A DNA stretch of 64,000 bases. It comes from Galerina marginata. Its lineage: Eukaryota; Basidiomycota; Agaricomycetes; Agaricales; Galerinaceae. The position numbers and the translations under genes were made by a program. How positions within the stretch are numbered: the stretch's first letter is position 1; each line of letters starts with the position of its first letter. The notes below the pieces were generated by a model. It had not been told where the DNA came from, did no database searches, and worked only from the letters and a program-made list of their open reading frames with translations. Below, piece by piece: positions 12,532 to 24,195 of the stretch. Location: the NCBI GenBank assembly GCA_023014335.1, contig JAECYW010000002.1, forward strand, positions 1,488,001-1,552,000, in the 5' to 3' direction.

Positions 12532-13089
12532 ATGTCGGATTATGACTTTCGCCCTGGTGGCTCCCTCAAGCTCAAAGGAGGGGTCGCTGAGGGCGGTGTA
12601 GTGAAAAAGTGAGTACAAGTGAGCTCTATCCCTATTGAATAAACTAATCGGGCAATAGGAAGAAAAAGAAGGCCAAGGCCAGAACCGAGTCGGCCTCGAA
12701 TAATCAGAGCCTCGAGACTGTTAAAGACTTGTTGTCTAAATCAGACGATAACGAGAAGTCGCTGTCCGGAAGTTCTCGAAACTCCCCTGCTTTAGCGGGC
12801 AGTTCAACTCGGAAGACCGATGCAGAGAAACGTTTCGAGGAGGTTCAGAAACGCCGCGTATGTCTCTACCACTTTCTTGGATTTTATCTAGTTTAACACG
12901 TGCTTTTTTATAGCTCGAGCAACGCATAGCAAAGCTTGCCCATAAGACTCATAAAGATCGCGTAAACGAATTTAATGCTCATCTCGAGTCTCTCAGCGAG
13001 CATCACGACATCCCTAAGGTAATCCTTAGAACCTTCTTGTTTGTTGCTCCAACTTATATTCGGTTCTGCATTAGGTTGGACCAGGATAA
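12532..13089 (+). CDS. FAM32A-like nuclear protein
   Basis: Small, highly charged protein; the human relative FAM32A joins the late (C*/P) spliceosome and helps 3' splice-site docking. It starts MSDYDFRPGGSLKLKGG, then has a lysine run (VVKKKKKKAKA) created by splicing at about 12609-12659. The conserved core DAEKRFEEVQKRRLEQRIAK and THKDRVNEFNAHLESLSEHHDIP follow. It ends with the family signature PKVGPG and TAA at 13087-13089. Three introns, all GT-AG, restore one frame with no breaks. It is the last single-copy gene before the repeat-rich island. Confidence 0.9.
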
Positions 13090-13297
13090 TATTCAATCCA
13101 CTTTGTTCCGGTTTATTTATTTTGGTCGACTGTCTTTACGCACTCCAGTACCCTTGCATGCTTGGCGGATGTACTTGCAAAGTTAATCCTTGAATTGGCA
13201 GCGTTTTTCTTGAGATACATAGCGAGAATCCTTTAGCTTCTTTGTTCTCCGGGAAATTGGTGCCTAAGTATGATGCTGCTATTGTAATACTAGCGCG

Positions 13298-13970
13298 TTC
13301 GCACGCTCCGCGTGCTCACTTGCTGGAAACAGTTGGGAAACAGATTCCAAGAAAACATATAAAGAAAATATTGAGTGTAGTTACTGGGTCTGAAACCACT
13401 CTCTCTTTTCAAAGGCTTGGAAGATCACCTGTGACAAAGTCATCACATTATTTCATTAGAAAGTCTCCACAGGCGTCCGTTTTGAGAAAATGCCATCAAT
13501 GATCGATCTCCCGCCAAAAAACGGTCGACTTCCAACCCTCGCACCATCTTCCAAAAATCCTCTCCCCGCAAAAAAACCGCACTGCTCGATGGAACTCGTG
13601 CTACCTGTCAGTTTTTGTCGAAAGCCCCCCGGAAAATCTTGCAAACTTGTCCCGAAAACGCGCGCGGACGCCCAGTATGGTGCGTGGGGAAAAAGTCTCT
13701 CTTACGTTCGCACGCTCCGCGTGCTCACTGGCTGGAAACAGATTCCAACAAAATATATAAAGGAAATATCGAGTGTAGTTACTGGGTCTGAAACCACTCT
13801 CTCAGAGTCTCTCTATTCAAAGGCTTGGAAGATCACTTGTGACAAAGTCATCACATTATTTCATTAGAAAGTCCCCACATGCGTCCGTTTTGAGAAAATG
13901 CCATCAATGATCGATCTCCCGCCAAAAAACGGTCGACTTCCAACCCTCGCACCGTCTACAAAAAATCCGT
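13298..13970. repeat. Tandem 409-bp repeat, second copy cut off
   Basis: A unit starting TTCGCACGCTCCGCGTGCTC at 13298 recurs at 13707, exactly 409 bp later. Each unit carries a block starting TTTTGAGAAAATGCCATCAA and containing GATCTCCCGCCAAAAAACGG. This block is at about 13479-13700 in the first copy. In the second it starts near 13888 and stops abruptly at about 13970, after GTCTACAAAAAATCC. The same block reappears at 34.68-34.92 kb. No coding potential was recognised; it may be a degenerate LTR or non-autonomous element. Confidence 0.85.
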
Positions 13971-14235
13971 CAGTTGTCGGTGGAACCGTTTTCTTAGAGG
14001 TTATCCTTCTATGTTGCCTGTGCAATTTCTGTATTTTTTTTAGAGAATGAGATTAGTGATATGAAGTCATGATCAGGAAAACTGTTTTCATACCAAATGG
14101 TGGACTTTTGCTCAGGCAGTATTGAAAGTGGGGGGGAGTACTTTGGATGCCACTGGCATGTGAGATTTCAGATTCTTAAATTCATCGGGTCATGTGAGGT
14201 AGATAGTCAAATACAACAAAAGTAATTAACGAATA

Positions 14236-17200
14236 TTAATCCAATAAGACTTCAGGATAAACCACATTTCGTGTTTTGTTATTGCTGTCTGGTGGCAAGA
14301 GGACATGGACACGGTGTGAGGAGGTTGCACGGGAGAGAGCCACATAAAGTTGGCCATGAGAGAAGACCGGGGTACGTAAGTCAATACCGACAGTATGAAG
14401 TGACTGTCCCTCGGCTTTGTTAATGGTCATAGCAAATCCTAGTCGTACAGGAAATTGATGGCGTTTGAATTGAAAAGTATAGCCTTCCTCTGTGGAGGGA
14501 ATGAGGCTAATGCGAGGGATGAAGACGATGTCACCATCATGATCGCCACCGAGAATTCGAGCTTCCAATACACGTGTTTGTGCACGGAGAAGGATGAGGC
14601 GTGTACCATTACATAATCCGAGGCTTGGACGGAGATTTCGCATGAGAATTAAAGGACATCCCACCTTCACCTTTAATTCCGATGGTGGCAAAGCGGTTGG
14701 TTGCAGAGAATGTAGAAATTCAACAGGTACGTCCCCTTGGTTGTTTGAAGTGCTTGAGTCTTCGGTGATGATTGTATCTGCACTGTAGAACACCAACACG
14801 CGGCCAGGCATCCGATCGAGAATGTCTTCATTTGTGGTCCAAACATCCGTATTTCGTGGAGCCAGAATAGCGCGGTCAAGGAAAAACTGGGGAGAAGGTG
14901 GGAGTGGTAAGTCAAACATATCACCATACATCTTCGCTATGAATGTTGATGGATCTGTATCAACCATGTAGTCTGGTAGGACTACACAACCGTCTGGAGT
15001 CAAATTACGTCCATGGCCAACGGAAAGCAGCCATTCCGCAAAAATGTTCTCTTCAGTTGAAGATTCCAATCGCATATTTTGATGAAGCATGGCTATTTCC
15101 ATCGAATTCCAAAGGTAGGAATGCTGCAGGGAAGCGTCAACAATGTCTTCTTTACTGCCTTTGATAATGACAGGCAAAATCTGTTGGAAATCACCGCCAT
15201 GGATTACGGTCATGCCACCATATGGAATGTCGTCGCAGTTGCGGATGTCTCGAAAGGTACGATCGAGGGCTTCGAAACAGTGTTTGTTATTCATGAGGCA
15301 TTCATCGTAGATCATTGCTTTGGTTTGTCGCAAAAGGTCTGCTCTTTGACTTTCCTTCGGAATATGACAAACGGAATCTGCTGCTAATGATTCAATTGGG
15401 ATTTTGAACATTGAATGAGCCGTCCGTCCTCCAGGAAGCAATAAGGCTGCAAGTCCTGTTGAAGCAACACAGAGAACGATCCACCCTTGAGCACGAATGG
15501 CATGACAGATTGTCTGATACAGATAAGTTTTCCCCGTGCCTCCAGGTCCGTTTACGAAGAATGATTGACCCTGATCATACAGAATAGATGTCCAGATTTT
15601 ATTGAATGCAGACTGTTGTTCGTCGTTCAGTGTCATGATATTATTATCTGCCAACAGTTGTTCTTGTTCACGATCCCAGTTGAGCTGTTCAAGGATCAAA
15701 GGATTTGTCGTTTCGGTGTCCCAATCACGAACGAAGCAAGGCATGGCAGGAAAGTCATGCAGGCTTTTTCCAGCCTCGCGCAAAATCTGGTCCAATAAAT
15801 AGAGGCCATAGTCATAGACGTCACCAGTTGTAAAATGCTGAATGCCCATCGTCCGCAGTCGGAATGGAAGGTCGTCGCATATAGAATGCTTAAAAGATGC
15901 CCATAATCGTTGAGGATAGTTGATTTCCGAAAAAAGAAGTGCAGTGGTGAATAAGTTTCGAAGGTAAGTACCTGTATGCATTTCAGCTATTTCTTTGAAA
16001 GCGATGAATTATTTACCTGTACGCATTTCAGCAGCTTCTTCAAAACATATGAACCATTCACCATCATCTTCCAGTAACCCTCGTTCAACGCACGCATCAT
16101 GATATGTTTGACAGGGTTCAGGACGTCCAGGGACATAAAGAAGGTCGTCAAAAGACAGGGGACCACGGATAACAGTCAGGAGAGTACGGAGGTAGAAACG
16201 TTCTCCGGCACTTGGTGGGACATAAACCATGCGACCAAGACAAAATTGCTTTTGTCGCAATTCCCATTTCTTCGGTGTCGCATTCTTTTTAAAAGTGAAG
16301 TGCTGAGGAAATTCTTGATAAGTGTATTGTCGAGCCATTTCTCCGAGAGGGCCCGTATCACGGTTGGCTGTAAAGAAAGCAGTTAAAGCAGTTTCTGTAC
16401 GCAATCCTCGGTCCAAGACATCGTCAGGTGGTTCTTCTGCATCAAAGACGACAGTTTGTTGTCCTGGTAAATGGATTGGAAGACGAATAACACTGGGATG
16501 TTGATGATGCGTGTCAAATGCGAAGATTCTCCATGCGCTTTCTGCAGCTGAGAAATAGCGGCCTTCAATATAACGCTTTACCTCATTGTTCCTGTCTTCA
16601 ACTGCCAGTGTAGCAGTGTCACCGCCTTTCTTCAGATATTTATTCAGGTATTTTGTTGTCCAGAAGCTGAAAGCAGATTCGCAATTTGCATGGCAGTCTA
16701 GAAACTCACAGCAAAATGGATTATAGGGAGCGATCCATCGGTTGTCATAAGCAAAGCCATGCACAGTATATTTGCGTCCATCGTTAGGTCGATAATATAA
16801 CGGGTAGCCATCATCGGAAAGAACGGTGTGGTCTTGAAATGCTTTTGGAAAGCCAAATCTGCATTTTCCATTTTCCATGCAAGGAGATTGACGATTCAAA
16901 TCTCCACATGGCCCATGAAGCATATACTTCTTGACGACTTCAAAGAGATGTGGTTGGGTATCAGGATCGGGCCATCGAGCCCAAATAACATCGTCCACAG
17001 CTGCTGCAGATGATAGCTTGTGCTCGTGGTCAAGAAAGATGAGAATGTGACCATGGGGTAATCCTCTTTTTTGGAATTCGATAGCATAAATGTGAGCGAC
17101 ACAATGTCCGAATATTCCCTTTTGAGTTATAAGGTGCATTAACGCGTCTTTCTTCATTTTAAACACACGGGCAATTAGATCTGGACGATCATTTGGTTGT

Positions 17201-18759
17201 TGTCCTGGCAAGAGCTCTTGTTGAATTTCGGGCCAATTAGGATTCGCAGTTATAGTGAGGAAGATGTCGATTTTCTTGAAATGTCGAGCAATAGCCATGG
17301 AATCTTGAAAGCGTTGATACATGTCTCGGGGCCCACCATTGTACGACGATGGTAAGATGACCCTTTCACCAATATTGGACAAATCGACATCATTGTCACC
17401 ACTTGCAGCCAAGGCATCTTCCATTCCTTGGAGATAAGACATCCGAAGCTGAGGTTGGTTCAGAGTGTACCACCGAAGTCGATTCTGGTCAATTGCCGCA
17501 AACATGTCAACCATGTAATGTTGGAGAAGTCGGCCACTATGTAGAATAGTGGAGAATTCGTTTTCCCGATCATGTAACCGAAAAGCAGAATATTGCCGGA
17601 GAGTCAATCGTTTTCCAGTCGTTGTCTTGAGGTCCCAATGCCATCCTGGTTCACCATACGGAAAGAGTAGGACATAATGTAAAGGAGCATAAGCTGGATG
17701 GCTGTCGAAGATGCGTTGTAATCTTGTAAAGTGTTTTCCTTGGCCATGGTCGCCGTGATGGTGTTGGGGAGTTGGTCGCAAACTGAGAATGATATCGCGA
17801 CTGTCGCCTTGAATAGAATCACCAGGTAAAACAACAGCGACTTCATCAGCAGTTGGAAGATTGTTGTGTCCACTATATCGACCTGGAGCAGCACATAATC
17901 GGATTGAGTAGTCTGGCACATCAAACAGCTCCAGAATCTCGAAAGCAAGTTGATACATAGATGCAAAACTGTTATTTGCCAGCAAAACATCTTGTAGAAG
18001 TTTCATGGTGTCGCGTCGCAAATGAGCATTGCGGGTCATACGGAATTTCATCGCACTCTCAGGATCATAGATGTACAGCTGTGCATACGACACAGGACAT
18101 CCTGTCTGAGGAAGAAGCGATCCCGACCAATGTTTCAATTCTCCATGAACTCTAAAGACAGGCGGACCTTTACCATCATTGACAGAATAGTCTTGTTTGA
18201 CACCCATTGAGGTGAACGTAAGTGCGCGATTATATAGGACGATGTTGGTGCGAAATTCTTGGGCTTGTTGTGAATGGCTTGTGTAGAGATTATACAAAGC
18301 AGGAGGTGGATCAGGTAAAAGATCAACCATTGCCTGACCATGCGCACAGCACATTGAAAATTCAGGTGAAAGCTGCGATGACGAAACACGTTCAGGAAGC
18401 CAGTGCAAAGCACCACAGTGACGACAGGCAATATTCATTTCACCACAACTATACATTTCAGTTTGGACATATGGGCGACGCGCGATACAGAACATCGTGT
18501 CTGCATTGTTTCAAATTAAAAAAGTTAATAAAAATGATGGTCGCAAGTCGCTACTTACGCGATGATGAAGAATCATGATTGGTGGCCAGTGTAGAGGTGA
18601 ATGAAAACAAATCTGCAGAGAGATAGGTGTGAATTATGGACGTCAGATACATAGAAAAAAACAATTACCAGATGTTGTTTGGCTGAACGGAGGCTCGTTG
18701 TTTGACGAAACAGAGGCTGTGAAATCTTTCAAGGTGTGATGAGCATAATGAAAGAGCAT
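14236..18759 (-). CDS. Helitron transposase: Rep (HUH, two-tyrosine) nuclease fused to a Pif1-family helicase
   Basis: Rolling-circle transposase of roughly 1,450 residues, apparently intact. In order: an N-terminal Cys/His cluster (CRHCGALHW) of the Helitron zinc-finger type; the HELITRON-like region with FPYGEPGWHW; the HUH motif in GLPHGHILIFL (about 17.05 kb); and the paired-tyrosine motif TTKYLNKYLKK (about 16.64 kb). The helicase has Walker A GPGGTGKTYLYQ (about 15.54 kb), Walker B MIYDECLM, GGDFQQILPV, and a C-terminal GFAMTINKAEGQSL. Introns at about 15963-16009 (joining MRTG to TYLRNLF), 18497-18556 and 18615-18669 give one frame starting at an ATG at 18757-18759; a slightly earlier start is possible. 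All catalytic motifs are present, so it may be autonomous. The Helitron 5' end should lie right of 18.8 kb and its CTRR end left of 14.2 kb, but neither was located. Confidence 0.93.
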
Positions 18760-19814
18760 CGATGTGGAGTATCTACCATGGATGATATCAGTCTGAGGAG
18801 GATTGATACTCCCTATGGTATGGTGGGCGGTGACGGAATGAGGAGGGGCAGCCTGGAGAATGTCAGAGACAGTGTTATTAAAAGTATTTTAGACGATATC
18901 ATCATATACACACCGTTAAAACATGGGGCATCTGCCTCTGCCCGGGACTATATGCTCTGCGTGATGGGATTCTTTCGGACCTTCGGACATTTGCCATGAG
19001 CTGCGATTAAAGAAATGATTGAGTATGAATGGTCGTGGAGGGAGGCCCGTTTTTGAAAACGGGCGTCGCAAGACGAAGAGCACGTCACATGATTTTCTTT
19101 CCCACTGCAGTGTGTGACGGAAAGTGAGTGCGAAATACTTCAGGGTACAACTTTTCATATAACGACGTAGTGGTCAAATTTATTTTACAGAAATATTGTA
19201 GATATGGAATAGAAACATCTTACAGGTTTTTTTTTCCTTAGTGGTTGAGCCCTCATGCTGGAGAGGGGTCGGTGTTCACGCTGTGTTATTTTTGGATACA
19301 TAGTGTCAGGGATTTAGGGCCCCAACCGTTGAATTTAAGGAGTTGGCCTCATGTGACCGACGGTGAACCATAAGAATTCACGAGCTCGGGTGATAAGTGC
19401 GGTTGTGAGCAGTTGGGGTGAGGTGTGATAAATGAACGATCCAATCAAACCGTAGGAAAGGCTCAAGTGAATTAATTTAACACCAACAACGAAGTGCGAT
19501 GAATGAACAGTCCGAGTCACACCACGCCGAGGTGTGTTAAATTAACACAAGACTGTCATGGACGACCAAGCATGATAAATAAGCAGTTCTAATCAACACT
19601 GAATATTATACACCGCACTCAGACTGTGACAAATGACTTGTTGATTGAAGTGTTATAAAAGCTCCCATATGCAAGCCGTGATCAACGAGCAGCTAGGATT
19701 GCGCTACGAAGATATGTCGCACCAGCTGCGATAAATAAACTGATTTCTTATATGCACAAGAGCCTACATACATGCGCTGAAGATAGGAAAGTCGTATTAG
19801 GGCCAAAGCTACTC
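18760..19814. other. Non-coding stretch upstream of the Helitron with degenerate repeats and a hairpin
   Basis: No gene was recognised. It holds a near-perfect hairpin (GCCCGTTTTTGAAAACGGGC at about 19047-19066). From about 19.38 kb it holds loosely repeated short motifs of the type GTG-TAAAT-AAC (for example near 19415, 19497, 19535, 19570 and 19730). These resemble the better-kept minisatellite at 23.2-24.05 kb. Confidence 0.5.
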
Positions 19815-20478
19815 CTACGGTCTACATCCCTGTTCAAATCCTACTGGGCATAAAGTGTCTCCATTCACTAAAGCCCTTCCTTTCTGTAGGTACTGACGTC
19901 CACACTTGCATCTGACCGGAAGATCGAGGTAGTTCGCCTCATCACGGGGACAGAGATCATCCGGGAGGATTGCCATCGGTGCTCTCAGGCCACGACCCCA
20001 GAGCGTTACGTTCAGCACATCAACCATTTCCTTGAGCCCAATACAATGCCGATTCGTGCCTTCGGGGTGGTTAGCAACACGGAGAATGATGAATTCATTC
20101 TCGCAGCGGTTGATTACAGGGTACTTCTCCCAGGGAACAACAGGTATCCATCCACCTCCATAGCTCCATTTCTCAAGCGCATGGCCCTCGATTGGGCACA
20201 GGTCCACCAGCGCGGAGTGCTCTTGGTATACAAAATTGCAATTATGCATGATTATGCGATATTTTTTGGGGTAGGAGGGTCCCTCCTGCACGTCTTTTGA
20301 TCAGCACAACATAACTTACTAAATGAACGCTTTTAGATACCTCGTAGCGGGGGAATAAATATACATCCACCCATACTGCGCCATGCTCGTCGGCAGGTGG
20401 CTCGTGCCAATCCTCGTCTTCTGCTGCAAGGTGCAGGTCGAACGGCTGCTCCTCGTACTGGATAGCTGCATGCTCCAT
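19815..20478 (-). CDS. Unknown two-exon gene with a cysteine pair-rich C-terminus
   Basis: Not recognised. Exon 1 starts at an ATG at 20478 with MEHAAIQYEEQPFDLHLAAE, an acidic stretch, and ends PRYE. A clean intron (GTATCT...GTGCAG, about 20269-20335) joins it to EGPSYPKKYRIIMHNCNF. Exon 2 contains WGRGLRAPMAILPDDLCPRD and ends with cysteines in RCKCGRQYLQKG, GDTLCPVGF and QGCRP, which could form a small zinc-binding fold. The product is about 187 residues and has no signal peptide or TM segment. It is divergent from the gene at 21.06-23.19 kb; the two share a repeat-rich upstream region and are flanked outside by related degenerate repeats, suggesting one mobile unit. Confidence 0.55.
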
Positions 20479-21055
20479 TGAATGACTTCAGCGGTAGGTA
20501 GTTGAAATCCAAGACACGCGTAAGACGTTGCCCTGGTCCCGAAACACTTCCGCGAGACACCCAACCAACACACTTCACTCCAACTCCTACAATCTAACAC
20601 CTGGGCGGGAAACCCGGATTAGTAACGCTACACAATCAATGTGCACCCGCAAAACAACCAGCCGACACAGTTCATGCAAACTCCCGCAATCCTACACCTG
20701 AGGGAGAACCCCTTTTTATACCTACCTGGCAAGCGTTAGAATTGTACACCCCGTCCGCTAAACCTCCACCCGATGGAATTGATGCTAATTGAACACCTGA
20801 GCGCGCCGTTTCCCTACCTGGCGAGCCGACAACAGTCCATGCCAACACCCGAAATCTAACACTTGGCCACCATGCTCTCCAATCCAATTAGAGGAGCCGA
20901 CATCCCAAATTCAACACCTGCCGGGATACCATATTTAACCGGCCTCCTGAGGTCCCTGATATGCACACTTCCGCACTTTGCTAAAAAATTTTGTTCTCTG
21001 TCCTTTCAGAACAGCCAACTCATCCAACTCCCCACCGCTGTTTTCCGACGTCTCA
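20479..21055. repeat. Degenerate repeats between two divergent unknown genes
   Basis: About 580 bp in which motifs like AATCTAACACCTGG and ATTGAACACCTGAG recur at irregular spacing (around 20595, 20690, 20790, 20855 and 20910), each followed by a G/C-rich CCGGG-type stretch. The core TTAACACCTG is close to that of the minisatellite at 23.2-24.05 kb. It presumably also holds the promoters of both flanking genes. Confidence 0.55.
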
Positions 21056-23194
21056 ATGCCGAAAGCTCCATCTAATGCGGCCCAAAAACTCATCGGCGGT
21101 CACTTCGACCTCGTCAAACCTGTCGCCGGTCCTGATACAGCGACGCAGCTTAGTACGGCTTTGAAGCTACGCGATCATTACAAAGGCCTTACACCTCGCC
21201 AAAAAGGTGATTTCTTAACTAAAGGCTCGTCTTTCTTTATCCTCTTGGTGCTTTATCTGACCGACTTTCAGACCACTTCCAAACCTTGCAAAAGTTCATT
21301 GCAGAATTGGAAAAAATACCCTCCACGCCGGAGGCGTCCAGTCACCCAACATCAGCCATTGCCTCTTCTAATGCACACCGCTCTTCAGTGCCCCAGGCTA
21401 CATTGAACACCGAAACATCCACAAACGTCTCAGCATCCACGGCAACTGGCCAGGTGCCAGGTGCTGACAGCGTCTCTTTAGCCCCGCCTCCTCTTCCTCG
21501 TTCAGGTTCCAGCCCACTCACCTCTCTGGGTTCTAGTCCATCCCCTGGATCCCCCTCCAACACATATCAAGGCGCTTCTGCCGCCCCATCACTAGACCCC
21601 CATCCAGGAAATCAAACTTCAGATGTTCATTCTCACTCGAAGCCCACCAGCACGGCAGCTCCCTTTCCCAATGTGCCAGGTATCGATTATACTGGTCCTC
21701 AGTCCGGAATTCCGCCTGCAGGAGTTCACTCTCAGCTCAACTCCGGCATCCTCCAACCGAACCCTCAGCAGTATACGGCCTCAAACCGCCTGCCGGCAGG
21801 CTTCCGGTACCAAGGCTACAACGGTCATGAACCAGAACACACCACATCCTATCCAGCCAATCTGCAGGATGAGTGGGTCCGACAGCAAGCATTCTCAGTC
21901 GACGCAAAACAAGCCTTCTCTGCAGATCCTAATCGTCTGTACAGCATGTCAGGACACCAAGAAGGCCATGAAGATCACGCCTACTCATTCCATTTCGGCG
22001 GTAACCTCTTCGGCGGCGACAATTATTGTGATACTGCTCCAAACGAAGCAGGCACATCTCTAGGCAGGGGGGATGAACATCCGTATCCTGCCGTAAACCC
22101 CCTCACGACGCTGGATGCGTACACCACCAATCAATTTATTACAAGCTATAAGTCTCTTATTGACCATGACTCCAAGCATGACCTGGCCACTTGCCATGCT
22201 CTGGTATCTGCGATAATCTCTCGTTTGGAGCAAGCGCGCCAGGGTTCAACTGGTCCCTACGGTGACATTGGTTGGCCGTCCTTTGCCACCAATGTCCCCA
22301 GCCTCCAGGAGCTTGAGAACGTCGTTCAGTGGTTGGTGAACAACGGCCTGGGCCAGCCTCTTCAAATAGAGGACCACACAAGTATCTCTTCCTACCTTTT
22401 CATGAAAGGGCATCAGTTGACGAGCACTTCGCAGAAAAAAGGAAACCAACAACAGAATTTGTTAAACCAACACCGGAATTTTCTTTTTTCGAGAATGGAG
22501 AACTCATTGCTCTCTCGTCAAACGTTAAGACTAGCGCGCGCACGCACCCGGAACGATATCCAGGAGTTGTCGAGGAGGGCAAGAAGCTTGCCCGGGAGGT
22601 TCTGAGGAACAGGGTAAGCCTAGTTTACTTCTGTCGTCCCATCCTCGGTTCAGTTATGGCATACAGGTTGGAGTCGAGAAATGCATCTCCTGCACGAAGA
22701 GAGTGAGGGGCAAAGAGAAACACAAGTCAACAGAAGAGTTGCTTGAATGCGGATGTTCGGGTGACTTAGCTTGTCTGGAGTTATGGGTAACCAAGATCAC
22801 GCGCCACCATATTCAAGCTCTGAAGCCGGAGACTGTGGAGGATTTTGCCACCGTCATAGGGGATGTCTCTGGCCACACCACTGAAACCATTTTCTATGGC
22901 CGTCCGCGTCGCAGAGACCACACGGCTAAGTGGGCCGTGCAGGCCCTTATTAGCCACTTCTCTGACGAAGCAAAGCGACTCATAGCGGCTGGAGACCACG
23001 AGGAGGCCGCACACGAAACTGAGGTAGCCGAGAAGTACAAGAAGGCCTTTGAGCAACTGACGGGAATTTGGGAGGAGCGCCAGGCACGCCAGTCCAATGA
23101 TCGAGCGGGTATGGAAGCAGAGTATAGGGAGTACTCCGTGGGACAGGGCAAGGGCAATAAGAAGTCGAAAAAGGCGGTCAAGAAGGACGAGTAG
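21056..23194 (+). CDS. Unknown low-complexity protein with a cysteine-bearing C-terminal domain
   Basis: Not recognised. The start at 21056 gives MPKAPSNAAQKLIGGHFDLV. An intron at about 21212-21271 joins RQK to DHFQTLQKFIAELEK. A long Ser/Pro/Thr-rich linker follows, then an ordered part (LTTLDAYTTNQFITSYKSLI and LQELENVVQWLVNN). In 22.36-22.44 kb the coding frame changes without clear splice sites, continuing as FHERASVDEHFAEKRK and RTHPERYPGVVEEGKKLA. After an intron at about 22613-22652 comes VEKCISCTKRVRG and ECGCSGDLACLELWVTK, a possible zinc site. It ends in a lysine-rich tail at 23194. The basic tail and possible zinc site would fit a nucleic-acid-associated protein; this is inference only. 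Confidence 0.55.
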
Positions 23195-23229
23195 TCTGGT
23201 CATAAGCATCATTGTCTGGTACATTTGAG

Positions 23230-24050
23230 TGAATCCTAGATTACCTGTAGTGCAAAGATACCATGCCTGCCAATGCGCCTTTTACTGTCGGAGAACTGAA
23301 ATCTTAACAGTTGTAAGCAAAAACTGTAAAGCGAAACCTACCAATTGGGCGGGCCTTTCCCTGCTTTCCTGTCAGCACTGTGAAATGTTAACACCTGCAA
23401 GCGAAGTGCGTAAATATCATGCCTACCACCACAACTGTGAGAAATGAACACCTGCAACGAGCGAAGTGATAGAAACCATGCCTACCAATTCTGCTATCTG
23501 CAACTGTGAAATATTAACACTTGCGAGCGAGGTGCGTAGATATCATACTGTGAAATATTAACACCTGCAACAAAGTGCCTTCTGCAACTGTGAAATGTTA
23601 ACACTTGCAAGCGAGGTGCAGATTTCATACTGTGAAATATTAACACTTGCGAGCGAGGTGCGTAGATATCATACTGTGAACTATTAACACCTGCAGCAAA
23701 GTGCGTAAATATCATACTTACCACTTGGGCAATTCGCAACTGTGAGATATTAACACCTGCAAGCGAGGTGTGTAGATATTATACTATGAAATGTTAACAC
23801 TTGCAAGCGAAGTGCGTAAACATCATACCTACCAATTCCGCCTTCTGCAACTATGAAATGTTAACACCCGCAAGCAAAGTGCATGAATATCATACCTACC
23901 ACCTGCGCCATTCGCAACTGTAAGATATTAACACCTGCTAGCGCAGTGCGTAAATATTATACCTGCCACCGCAACAGTGAGATATTAACAGCTGCAAGCA
24001 AAGTGCGTGGAAACCATACCTACCAATCCCGCCTTCTGCTACAGCGATGT
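23230..24050. repeat. Composite minisatellite, about 13 imperfect units
   Basis: The core TGTGAAATATTAACACCTGC followed by AAGCGAAGTGCGTAAATATC recurs roughly every 42-65 bp, for example near 23389, 23510, 23556, 23597, 23639, 23684, 23748, 23797, 23861, 23926 and 23984. Some units have an extra insert of about 20-25 bp around CCTACCAATTCCGCCTTCTG, giving two unit lengths. Units vary by substitutions rather than being identical with unique spacers, so it is not a CRISPR array. It lies between two convergent genes. Confidence 0.9.
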
Positions 24051-24195
24051 TAGCTTTCAACACTAGATTTCAAACTCGGGGGTCGTCGTTATTTAAGTGC
24101 AGTTGACTTACCATATTCTTCCCGATGGCGGAACACAAGAAAACACATTTATTTACGCGTTATTCACAGGGCAAGTATGAATGGATCGTCTACAT

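Noticed and set aside
14000..14240. Helitron 3' terminus (CTRR with hairpin)
   Set aside because: A small hairpin (ATGCC-ACT-GGCAT near 14150) exists, but no CTRR-type end stands at the right distance, so no terminus is claimed.
23230..24050. CRISPR-like array
   Set aside because: Eukaryotic context; units are imperfect, of variable length, with no unique spacers of constant size and no cas genes.
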